A DNA stretch of 5,775 bases from Candidatus Staskawiczbacteria bacterium (GTDB lineage Bacteria; Patescibacteriota; Minisyncoccia; Minisyncoccales; Staskawiczbacteraceae): positions 1 to 5,775 of the forward strand of contig VGLO01000039.1 in the NCBI GenBank assembly GCA_016866675.1, read 5' to 3'. This document shows positions 1 through 5,775 of the stretch, one piece after another. The stretch's first letter is position 1, and every line of letters starts with the position of its first letter. Under the pieces are notes generated by a model. The model was not told where the DNA came from. It saw nothing but the letters and a program-made list of their open reading frames with translations, and searched no databases. A program made the position numbers and the translations under genes.

Positions 1-854
1 TACTTTAATCTAGGATGTATCAAAGACATAGCCTGTAATTCCTCATGCATATCCCCACTGCCAAAAATCCAAAGCTCAATATCATCCTGAATATTCTGAA
101 AAGCGTCTAAAAGCAAACCTAATCCATATTTTCTTGACAGTCCCCCGGCATACATGATGGATTTCTTTCCTGAAACTTTAGCTGGCTGGATGCCATCAAA
201 TAACTCGGGGTCACAAATACCTTCAATGATTACATAAGGCTTATTATTGACATTTATCAACTTGTTCATCTCCTCAGTTAAAAAAACATATTTATCAAAT
301 TTTCCCTGAATTAAGGAAGTCAATTTGATGTATGGTTTTGTTAATATTCTGAGCACTTTATTTTTCTTTGCGGTAATAAAAAGATACTCAGGTATATCTG
401 CAATTACTGTTGTACACTTTATCTTAAACAATTTTGAAATTAAAATCACAGCGGCGGCAACAGGTAAAAATTGAGAGTATATTACTATTAGTTTATTGGA
501 ACCTCTTCCTTTGAGGGCCCAGTTCAATCCAACTAATAAGGCTGAAATAAAAAACGACAGTTGTTTTAGTCCATGAAAGTTTAAGGCAGGTAGCCACTTT
601 GTTTTTACACCTTCCGTTACTTCTTCTTTTTTTAACCCCCAGCCAACAACTTTAGAAGCAGGAACTGAAGGAACTGAAGGGAAGGAATAAACATTTAAAT
701 CAAATTTATCTTGTTGACTTAATCCTTTCAGCAATAACCTATCGAACACAAGCGGCGCAACAGAACCTTTTACTATACTTTTAAGCTGTATAGCGTTCCA
801 TGTTTGCTCATTACAGGTCATGCTTAAGTATAATACTGAAATCTGTTCACTCAT
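1..854 (-). CDS. Glycosyltransferase, GT4 family (GT-B fold), 3' end beyond the window
   Basis: This is a probable cytoplasmic glycosyltransferase adding one sugar to the lipid-linked repeat unit. Reading from the ATG at 854 gives 284 uninterrupted codons that run off the left edge, so the protein is C-terminally incomplete; relatives are usually 380-420 residues. Residues 1-200 look like the GT-B acceptor domain, with ADIPEY at 152-157 and FDKYVFLTEEM at 186-196. The nucleotide-sugar domain begins near 230: KSIMYAGGLSRKYGLGLLLDA (231-251) is the characteristic strand-loop-helix of GT4 enzymes, followed by ELWIFGSGDMHEEL (260-273). The catalytic EX7E region lies outside the window, so mechanism and sugar cannot be judged. 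A 9-bp tandem duplication at 661-678 encodes SVPSVP (60-65). The start lies 3 bp after the stop of the polymerase gene, which suggests translational coupling. The family call is firm; the specificity is unknown. Confidence 0.88.
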   Translation of the reverse strand, partial: MSEQISVLYLSMTCNEQTWNAIQLKSIVKGSVAPLVFDRLLLKGLSQQDKFDLNVYSFPSVPSVPASKVVGWGLKKEEVTEGVKTKWLPALNFHGLKQLSFFISALLVGLNWALKGRGSNKLIVIYSQFLPVAAAVILISKLFKIKCTTVIADIPEYLFITAKKNKVLRILTKPYIKLTSLIQGKFDKYVFLTEEMNKLINVNNKPYVIIEGICDPELFDGIQPAKVSGKKSIMYAGGLSRKYGLGLLLDAFQNIQDDIELWIFGSGDMHEELQAMSLIHPRLK

Positions 855-857
855 AAC

Positions 858-2021
858 CTATAAAATCAACGTATTGTGTATAATATCTTTTAAAGCAGTC
901 AACACCCCACCAAAAAATATGTAATACAAAAAAAACACAAAACTACCTTGTATTACTGGTTCCATAAACATCATTAAAAAAAGTACAAGGTAAACTGACC
1001 CAAGAAAGGCTTTCATTTGAATTGAAAACAATAAAGAATTAATCACTCTCCAACAAGAATAAGTAAAATACAAGGAAAGAACCATTAGGAACATCATGGG
1101 CACCACCCCTGCTTCGTATCTTAAATCAAGCCAAAGATTATGGAAATGCCCTATCCGTTTTGATTCTCCTCCCAATGGATATTCAAAAATATTATTTATA
1201 CCCTCCATCCATCTCTCTGCTCGCGATCCCGCTTCGGATAAATCGTCAGAAACCATGCGTTCATAAAGAAATGAGGTTAATTCAAAATTTGCAAAATCAA
1301 AAACCGACACTGAATAAATTATAGCAAAAAATAAGACTATCATAACTGCCTTGCTAGAATTTTTAACTTTTTTAAATCCGTAATAAAAATTTATGAGTAA
1401 AAGAATACTTAATATTACAATGGGTGAACGAGTAGCAACCAATGAAGTAACCATTATCGCCAGAATAGTCAAGAAAGATCCTACAAAAAAATATTTTGTT
1501 AATTGTCCTGTTCTTTGGAAAAAGTAAAGTGGCATAAAAACCATTAATGGAACAATGTGCAGTCCAACAAGTGTCGCACTAAGCCCTGAAACTTCTTCTG
1601 CCCTGCTATAGAATTTGATTTCAGCTGTCCTAGAACTAATTATCCCCTCATTTAAATATGTACTTAAAATTGAATACATAAATAAAAATGATAAAGCGAA
1701 TAGAGTTGTAGACAGAAATAATAGAATATTTTTTTCAGTTCTAAATAATCCAATGCTAAGCTTTCCAGTTTTATAGATTACTAGTGGCAAAAGAGCAAAT
1801 GCAAATATTGTTGGAACTCTAATTCCCACATTAAATGATGCAAAAATCAAATAGGTTATACCAAATAGGATTAAAACAAACTCAGGACTTTTAATCTTTA
1901 AAAACTCAAAAGGATACCATATTAACATATATAAAACAAGCAGGATTCCTATATATTTATGCGTACCATAAATGTCCAAGAAAAAGAGTATGATCGAAAA
2001 TATAAATACAAATCTTTTCAA
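858..2021 (-). CDS. wzy: Wzy-type O-antigen/capsule repeat-unit polymerase (TTG start)
   Basis: This is a polytopic inner-membrane protein predicted to join lipid-linked repeat units on the periplasmic side. The 387 residues form about ten or more hydrophobic segments (for example 3-17, 23-38, 48-63, 100-120, 150-167, 176-194, 199-214, 226-241, 306-322, 338-372), and the length is typical for Wzy. The large polar loop at about 242-305 carries the family-like signatures SRAERW (266-271), YPLGG (281-285) and HFHNLWLDLRYEAGVVP (292-308). R198 in VATRSP fits the arginine often seen in the other periplasmic loop of the O-antigen ligase/polymerase family. The start codon is TTG: the nearest in-frame ATG is codon 32, which would remove the first membrane segment, and an in-frame TGA lies 7 codons upstream of the TTG. 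The 45-bp gap to the acetyltransferase gene shows no convincing promoter or terminator. WaaL ligase is the main alternative, but the position beside Wzx favours polymerase. Confidence 0.84.
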   Translation of the reverse strand: MKRFVFIFSIILFFLDIYGTHKYIGILLVLYMLIWYPFEFLKIKSPEFVLILFGITYLIFASFNVGIRVPTIFAFALLPLVIYKTGKLSIGLFRTEKNILLFLSTTLFALSFLFMYSILSTYLNEGIISSRTAEIKFYSRAEEVSGLSATLVGLHIVPLMVFMPLYFFQRTGQLTKYFFVGSFLTILAIMVTSLVATRSPIVILSILLLINFYYGFKKVKNSSKAVMIVLFFAIIYSVSVFDFANFELTSFLYERMVSDDLSEAGSRAERWMEGINNIFEYPLGGESKRIGHFHNLWLDLRYEAGVVPMMFLMVLSLYFTYSCWRVINSLLFSIQMKAFLGSVYLVLFLMMFMEPVIQGSFVFFLYYIFFGGVLTALKDIIHNTLIL

Positions 2022-2066
2022 AAACTTATTTTTTGAATGTCAAAATTTAGGTTGAAGTGAATTAAA

Positions 2067-2741
2067 TTAATCAAGCAATTTAGATAAATTATTAATTTCA
2101 GAAAAAAAGATTGCTTTCGTTCTAATCCAATCAAAATCTTTATACCACCATTTTAACTCTAACAATAATTTAATTTTATCATCTGTAAAACGAAAACGAA
2201 TTACTCTTGCTGGAATACCTCCTACTATTGCAAAAGGAGGCACATCTTTGGTAACAATAGACCCGGCAGCTATAATTGCACCGTCCCCTACACGTATTCC
2301 ACCGATAATTTTTACGTCTTCGCCAATCCACACATCACTTCCTATTATTACAAATTTACTTTTCATGGAATCTGTATACAATGTTTCCTGAAATATAGAT
2401 TTCAGCACGAAAGAAAAGCCGGCTTGCTTAAGTACTGAGAAAAAACTAGGATGAGTAGAAATAAAACCTTTAGTAGGATGGGTGTAAGGTAAGACTTTTA
2501 CATTTGGAGATATAGAGCAAAAATTGCCAATGTCAACGTTTGGCAAAGAACAATTAGGCCCTAAATACGATGCACGTCCAATACTTGCATTTATAATGTT
2601 ACAGTTTTCATGAATCTTGTTAAAGCCGCCAAATTTAGAATTCAAATTCAAAATAACCGTCGAGTTAATCCATACTTTTTTTCTTTTCAATAAAATTGAG
2701 TAGAAGAATGTAAAAAGTATTCTACTGTACTTTTTAATCAT
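2067..2741 (-). CDS. Hexapeptide-repeat (left-handed beta-helix) acetyltransferase, CatB/XAT-like
   Basis: This is a predicted acetyl-CoA-dependent O- or N-acetyltransferase acting on a sugar of the repeat unit or its nucleotide precursor. The length of 224 residues is normal for the xenobiotic/sugar acetyltransferase family. Imperfect hexapeptide repeats run from about 25 to 82 (including IGRASYLGPNCSL and IGNFCSISPNV) and again from 131 to 180 (VIIGSDVWIGEDVKIIGG, then VGDGAIIAAGSIVTKDVPP). The loop between them holds PYTHPTKGFISTHPSF (85-100), where H88 is the best candidate for the catalytic histidine of this family. The ending GGIPARVIRFRF (174-185) and the tryptophan-rich ELKWWYKDFDW (195-205) are family-typical. 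The N-terminal 25 residues are basic and hydrophobic and may touch the membrane. The ATG at 2741 lies inside the preceding glycosyltransferase gene, overlapping by 8 bp, so translation is probably coupled. The acceptor sugar cannot be read from the sequence. Confidence 0.9.
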   Translation of the reverse strand: MIKKYSRILFTFFYSILLKRKKVWINSTVILNLNSKFGGFNKIHENCNIINASIGRASYLGPNCSLPNVDIGNFCSISPNVKVLPYTHPTKGFISTHPSFFSVLKQAGFSFVLKSIFQETLYTDSMKSKFVIIGSDVWIGEDVKIIGGIRVGDGAIIAAGSIVTKDVPPFAIVGGIPARVIRFRFTDDKIKLLLELKWWYKDFDWIRTKAIFFSEINNLSKLLD

Positions 2742-3849
2742 AAATCATTGATTTAAAAATTTTAATTTGATACGCTGGATTGTATCGTTCATCAATAACT
2801 TTATAACAATTTTCTCTTATTTTTTCTCTAAGTTTAATATCTAAATTTATCCACTTTCGAATAGTTAGGACCAAATCATCTACATCATCTTCTAGGAAAA
2901 AATCTCCAGTAAATCCAGGCATAATGGCTTCAAATTCTGGCATTTGGTTTTTAAAATTAGAGTGAGTAATAGCCGGGGTTCCATAACTTAAAGTATGCAT
3001 AGCAGTTAAGCCAATATTACCGGGAGAAACACATACGTCTGAGTTATAAATTAGTTGAGACAATATTTCTTCATTGTAACACGGACCATACATCCATATA
3101 TAATTTTGTAAATTTAATTTTTCTGCAATAGAAAATAAATTGACATTCTCATTGTCTTCTCCAACAACAATAAGATTAACGAAAACGCCTTTTGACCTTA
3201 AAATTGACAATGCGCTTAATACGTATTCTACTTTTTTACTCTTCTGAATTCTTCCAATATATATTAAAACTGGGTACTCATTTTTAAAAAAATTACTAAA
3301 CAGTTTAGATGTTTCCAATTTTTTTCTTAACAAGAGCATGTTTTCATGGTCCAACGAATTATAAATACATAATAATTTATTTACCTTAAAACCCCTTTTT
3401 ACCATTATATTCTTCGAATAATCACCATACAATAAAATTTTCGTAGCAAAATAATAGAAAGGGTAATTAATTATTTTAGATTTCCAGTTTAAATCTTGAT
3501 AAAGCCCATGCGTCCATATATATGTTTTTTTTCCTGTAATTTTGGCTAAAATCAGAATTATCCAATTAGATAGATAAGAGGGATCACCATACAGTATATA
3601 GTATTTGTAATCTTTTAAAACCAATTTCCACGACCCTTCCTGCCACGTAAAGTATTTGAAAACTTTTATATTTTTCAATACTTTCTTAAATCCTCTCAGC
3701 ATATTCAAATCCATACCCTTGATACCTGGAGCCCAATCTAATCTATCACCAAAATAAAAGTCACAACCCAGCTCGGTGTCCATCTTAACAAAAATACCCT
3801 CTCGGTAATGTAAATAGAAATTATAAATAAGACAATATTTATTGCTCAT
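2734..3849 (-). CDS. Glycosyltransferase, GT4-like, with altered EX7E region
   Basis: This is a predicted cytoplasmic GT-B enzyme transferring a sugar to the lipid-linked intermediate. It has 371 residues. The N-terminal domain includes YGDPSYLSNWIILILA (87-102) and TYIWTHGLYQDLNWKSK (109-125). The C-terminal donor domain starts at PVLIYIGRIQKSKKVEYVLSA (193-213), the usual GT4 strand with GR and K contacts, and continues with LIVVGED (226-232) and YIWMYGPCYNEE (250-261). Where typical GT4 enzymes have EX7E, this protein reads SPGNIGLTAMHTLSYGTPAI (275-294), so the two glutamates align with G277 and H285. The following PEFEAI (304-309) supplies other acidic residues. I recall a GT subfamily in Bacteroidota surface loci with this same pattern, so it is probably active. 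The gene lies 9 bp after the flippase gene and overlaps the acetyltransferase gene by 8 bp. It is very AT-rich: 3361-3420 has only 12 G/C bases out of 60. Confidence 0.87.
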   Translation of the reverse strand: MSNKYCLIYNFYLHYREGIFVKMDTELGCDFYFGDRLDWAPGIKGMDLNMLRGFKKVLKNIKVFKYFTWQEGSWKLVLKDYKYYILYGDPSYLSNWIILILAKITGKKTYIWTHGLYQDLNWKSKIINYPFYYFATKILLYGDYSKNIMVKRGFKVNKLLCIYNSLDHENMLLLRKKLETSKLFSNFFKNEYPVLIYIGRIQKSKKVEYVLSALSILRSKGVFVNLIVVGEDNENVNLFSIAEKLNLQNYIWMYGPCYNEEILSQLIYNSDVCVSPGNIGLTAMHTLSYGTPAITHSNFKNQMPEFEAIMPGFTGDFFLEDDVDDLVLTIRKWINLDIKLREKIRENCYKVIDERYNPAYQIKIFKSMIYD

Positions 3850-3858
3850 AATAACTAA

Positions 3859-5394
3859 TCATTTAAAAATTTGAATTTTTTTCTTCGCGAGAATTAGTAT
3901 ATTATCAAATTGGACTCTTTCATTCCTATTTAGACCAAATAACCAAAAGAAAACCGTAAACAAAATAAAAGATGTAGATAAAACAGTTAACAATCTAACT
4001 AACCCCTCATTAAAAATATTGCGAATTACAAATGTAATGATTAAAGTAAGGAGTAAAGGTAAGAGAATTTTTGCAACCCCGTTTCTCAAGAAATGTCCAA
4101 CTTCCATTCCTGCAATCTTATGTCCAAAATATAGACGATTGAAAAAAATAACAAGAGAAATTAAAAGCGCAATATTAAAAATTGACGTTGGGCCTGCGCC
4201 TAGGCGAAATGCAATAAAAGCAATTGGCACATTCATTAGTCTAAAAAAAGTCTCCGTAACCTGAAATCTCTTAATTTCACCAATAGCTCTTATTGCTTCA
4301 GTAATTTGAAAAGTGAATTTTTCAAGCATCATATTTACCAATAATATTTGAAAAAAAATTACTGTAAAATCAGGAACATTTTTAAGCCAGAGACCTAGGA
4401 GAAAACTCGCTTCAAAAAAAACAGGAACTGCAAAAAGTGCAAAAAGAAAGGCTGAAAATTTGGTGCTTAGCTCAGTAATTTTTAGCATCCTCTGTCTGTC
4501 TCCATTACCTTCACTTTTCAACAATTGAGGATTTAGTGCCCGTGTCAAATTAACGGAAACCAAGTTCACCTGATCGGCTGCTGAGCTGGATAAACCTTGA
4601 GCTGCGTTCAAATTAACTCCAAAAAACATATTTAGAAGTATGCCCCTGATTTGAGTTACAGACATTGCACCAATGGAGCCGAAAAGATTCCATCCAGTAA
4701 AGGACAAAATCTTTTTCATCAAAACCTTGTCTATATATTCATTGAATCTGATTTTACATTCTTCATATCTAACCTTACTATACCATTGTTTTATCACCCT
4801 GAGTAAAATCTGTATGAGCAACATAAAAAAACCATATAAGATCAATAGGTTTGATTGGCCAATGGTTAGATACAAAGCAACGGCAAGTTTTAAAACATAA
4901 CCAAAAATTTCCACTACAGCCAATACTAGCATGTTTTCATGCGCATTAATTACAGCATCATAAGGAACTGATATAACGGTAACGAATGTTGTGATGACCA
5001 TAAACTGAAAAATCACCTTGGCATCAAATACCTTTTCAGCTGGAATTTTTAATAAATATTCAAACATGATCCAACCGCCAATTTCCATTAAAAAAACTAC
5101 GATTGTACCAATTATGAAGTGTAAGTAAATTGTGGTATTAAACGTTTTCTTTATATTTTCTTTGTCGCCTGAACCCATACTATGCGCCATATAACGCATT
5201 GAGGTGTTAGCCATGTTTGAGTTCAATATACCTAGCATGCTTACCACCCCAGCTACCAGCATATATATTCCGTAATCGGTTTCACCCAAGGCATCGAGTA
5301 CAATTCGTGTCGTGAATAACGAAAATACAACCCCAATTATAAGTTGAGCATATAAAACTCCAGTATTGATAATTATCCTATTGGCGGATTGCAT
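3859..5394 (-). CDS. wzx: Wzx-type polysaccharide repeat-unit flippase (MOP superfamily)
   Basis: This is a predicted inner-membrane flippase moving the undecaprenyl-diphosphate-linked repeat unit from the cytoplasmic to the periplasmic face. The 511 residues are distributed over 12-14 hydrophobic segments along the whole length, the usual size for Wzx-like MOP proteins. The N-terminus, with NTGVLYAQLIIGVVFSLFTT (10-29) followed by RIVLDALGETDYGIYMLV (30-47), is the classic first-helix and loop pattern of polysaccharide transporters. The mid-protein motif NLNAAQGLSSSAADQVN (261-277) and NPQLLKSEGNGD (288-299) match the Bacteroidota branch annotated as oligosaccharide flippase or MATE-like transporter. 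The context, between an amino-sugar epimerase and glycosyltransferases with Wzy downstream, makes drug efflux unlikely. The ATG at 5394 lies 21 bp after the epimerase stop, and no Shine-Dalgarno sequence is visible. Two 8-base A runs on the plus strand (4351-4358, 4414-4421) encode Phe-Phe pairs. Confidence 0.9.
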   Translation of the reverse strand: MQSANRIIINTGVLYAQLIIGVVFSLFTTRIVLDALGETDYGIYMLVAGVVSMLGILNSNMANTSMRYMAHSMGSGDKENIKKTFNTTIYLHFIIGTIVVFLMEIGGWIMFEYLLKIPAEKVFDAKVIFQFMVITTFVTVISVPYDAVINAHENMLVLAVVEIFGYVLKLAVALYLTIGQSNLLILYGFFMLLIQILLRVIKQWYSKVRYEECKIRFNEYIDKVLMKKILSFTGWNLFGSIGAMSVTQIRGILLNMFFGVNLNAAQGLSSSAADQVNLVSVNLTRALNPQLLKSEGNGDRQRMLKITELSTKFSAFLFALFAVPVFFEASFLLGLWLKNVPDFTVIFFQILLVNMMLEKFTFQITEAIRAIGEIKRFQVTETFFRLMNVPIAFIAFRLGAGPTSIFNIALLISLVIFFNRLYFGHKIAGMEVGHFLRNGVAKILLPLLLTLIITFVIRNIFNEGLVRLLTVLSTSFILFTVFFWLFGLNRNERVQFDNILILAKKKIQIFK

Positions 5395-5415
5395 AATTTT
5401 ATGGACGAAATATGA

Positions 5416-5775
5416 TTATTCGCTCCAAACTTTTCGTTTGATATAATCTGTATAACTCAAAATAATCCTTACCACCTTCTCACTGACATTCGGCATGGAG
5501 TAGTCGGCGACTTGTTGGAATTTGGTGATTGGTGATTGATGATTAACTATTAGTAAATCATCACTACTTTTCAACCCTTGATTACTAGTGATTCGCTCCC
5601 CAATAGATTGAAATTCAAGCTGGGCGAGGCCTTGAAGGATTCGCTCCGGATTCAAACCTACCATCATCACTGAAGCTTCTTCCATTGCCTCAGGCCTTTC
5701 ATGTGCTTCACGGATATTCAATGCCCTAAAATTCATGATTGAAGACTCCTCAGATATGGTACCACTATCTGATAA
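5416..5775 (-). CDS. fnlC: UDP-N-acetylglucosamine 2-epimerase, FnlC/WbjD/CapG type, C-terminal part (5' end beyond the window)
   Basis: This is the last 119 residues of a non-hydrolysing 2-epimerase; the family is about 370-390 residues long. The frame is open to the right edge, so the ATG at 5734-5736 is an internal methionine and not a start. Visible residues begin LSDSGTISEESSIMNF, the UDP-binding SDSG...E segment, then ALNIREAHERPEAMEEASVM and MVGLNPERILQGLAQLE. The HERPE-x-MEEA form, rather than the RDTTERPE of ordinary WecB, points to the enzyme that finishes UDP-L-FucNAc (or UDP-L-QuiNAc) synthesis after FnlA and FnlB. The C-terminal ADYSMPNVSEKVVRIILSYT motif is intact. Between LAQLE and VADYSMPN lie 34 residues where I recall about 12 in relatives; the excess is encoded by a repeat-rich palindromic stretch. 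The residues R (NFRALN) and A (ERPEAM) are also unusual from memory, where P and G are expected. Activity is plausible but not assured. Confidence 0.88.
   Translation of the reverse strand, partial: LSDSGTISEESSIMNFRALNIREAHERPEAMEEASVMMVGLNPERILQGLAQLEFQSIGERITSNQGLKSSDDLLIVNHQSPITKFQQVADYSMPNVSEKVVRIILSYTDYIKRKVWSE
5522..5592. repeat. Degenerate 7-bp repeats and palindromes embedded in frame in the epimerase gene
   Basis: On the plus strand consecutive 7-base units read TTGGTGA (5522-5528), TTGGTGA (5529-5535), TTGATGA (5536-5542), TTAACTA (5543-5549) and TTAGTAA (5550-5556). Bases 5537-5548 and 5552-5563 form an inverted repeat with 11 of 12 positions paired and a 3-base loop. A second pair, ATCACTA (5560-5566) and TAGTGAT (5586-5592), is a perfect 7-bp inverted repeat, and ATTACTAGTGAT (5581-5592) is itself nearly palindromic. 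The segment encodes residues roughly from ITS to SPITKF, which do not resemble the epimerase family. Such short-period TGATTGG-like repeats are what one expects between genes in Bacteroidota, not inside a conserved enzyme gene. The exact ends are uncertain. Confidence 0.72.

Noticed and set aside
661..678. 9-bp tandem duplication in the second glycosyltransferase gene
   Set aside because: It has only two units, encodes SVPSVP in a proline-rich loop and does not disturb the frame; too short to be notable.
1..854. Frameshifted or degraded glycosyltransferase
   Set aside because: Reading all 284 codons from 854 to the left edge shows no stop or frame change; it is simply cut by the window.
2022..2066. 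Possible promoter or terminator in the 45-bp gap before the polymerase gene
   Set aside because: TTTTG and a TAAG-T-rich stretch resemble a Bacteroidota -33/-7 pair, but the spacing is only about 12 bases, well short of the usual ~19-23; there is no stem-loop either.
4019..4264. Plus-strand open frame of 81 codons antisense to the flippase gene
   Set aside because: It lies wholly inside wzx, has no recognisable domain and is a basic low-complexity translation typical of the complement of a membrane-protein gene.
4673..4900. Plus-strand open frame of 75 codons antisense to the flippase gene
   Set aside because: It is also entirely within wzx, with no family resemblance and no start signal; an antisense shadow.
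5522..5592. CRISPR array or IS end as an explanation of the repeats
   Set aside because: The units are 7 bp without spacers, and there is no transposase, no long terminal inverted repeat pair and no visible target duplication.
5416..5736. A separate 106-residue gene starting at the ATG at 5734-5736
   Set aside because: The same frame continues to the right edge with LSDSGTISEESSI, the conserved epimerase UDP-binding segment, so this ATG is an internal codon of a longer gene.

Overview
The window is a stretch of a surface-polysaccharide (O-antigen or capsule) biosynthesis locus. All six genes lie on the minus strand, so transcription runs from right to left. The DNA is AT-rich. No strong Shine-Dalgarno sequence precedes any of the five visible start codons, and the flippase and glycosyltransferase families look like those of Bacteroides/Cytophaga-type bacteria. 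I therefore infer a Bacteroidota host, probably a marine or environmental Cytophagales or Flavobacteriales member. That assignment is inference and no genus can be named.

In transcription order the genes are: the 3' end of a non-hydrolysing UDP-GlcNAc 2-epimerase of the FnlC/WbjD/CapG type (5775-5416, 5' end outside the window); a Wzx-type flippase (5394-3859); a GT4-type glycosyltransferase with an altered EX7E region (3849-2734); a left-handed beta-helix acetyltransferase (2741-2067); a Wzy-type polymerase (2021-858); and the N-terminal two thirds or so of a second GT4-type glycosyltransferase (854-1, 3' end outside the window). Junctions are 21 bp, 9 bp, an 8-bp overlap, 45 bp and 3 bp, which fits one operon. 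Apart from these junctions there is no non-coding DNA. I see no RNA gene, CRISPR array, insertion sequence, convincing promoter or terminator.

Together the genes form a Wzx/Wzy-dependent module. The epimerase helps make an activated N-acetyl amino sugar (most likely UDP-L-FucNAc). The glycosyltransferases build the repeat unit on the lipid carrier, the acetyltransferase decorates it or its precursor, Wzx flips it across the inner membrane and Wzy polymerises it. The layout is conventional: a conserved, more GC-rich precursor gene followed by AT-rich, strain-specific assembly genes.

The one unexpected feature is inside the epimerase gene. A stretch of about 70 bp (5522-5592) made of degenerate 7-bp repeats (TTGGTGA, TTGGTGA, TTGATGA, and so on) and a near-perfect 12-bp palindrome interrupts the conserved C-terminal region without breaking the frame. 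It appears to add about 20 residues that the family does not normally have. It looks like an intergenic-type repeat that has become protein-coding.
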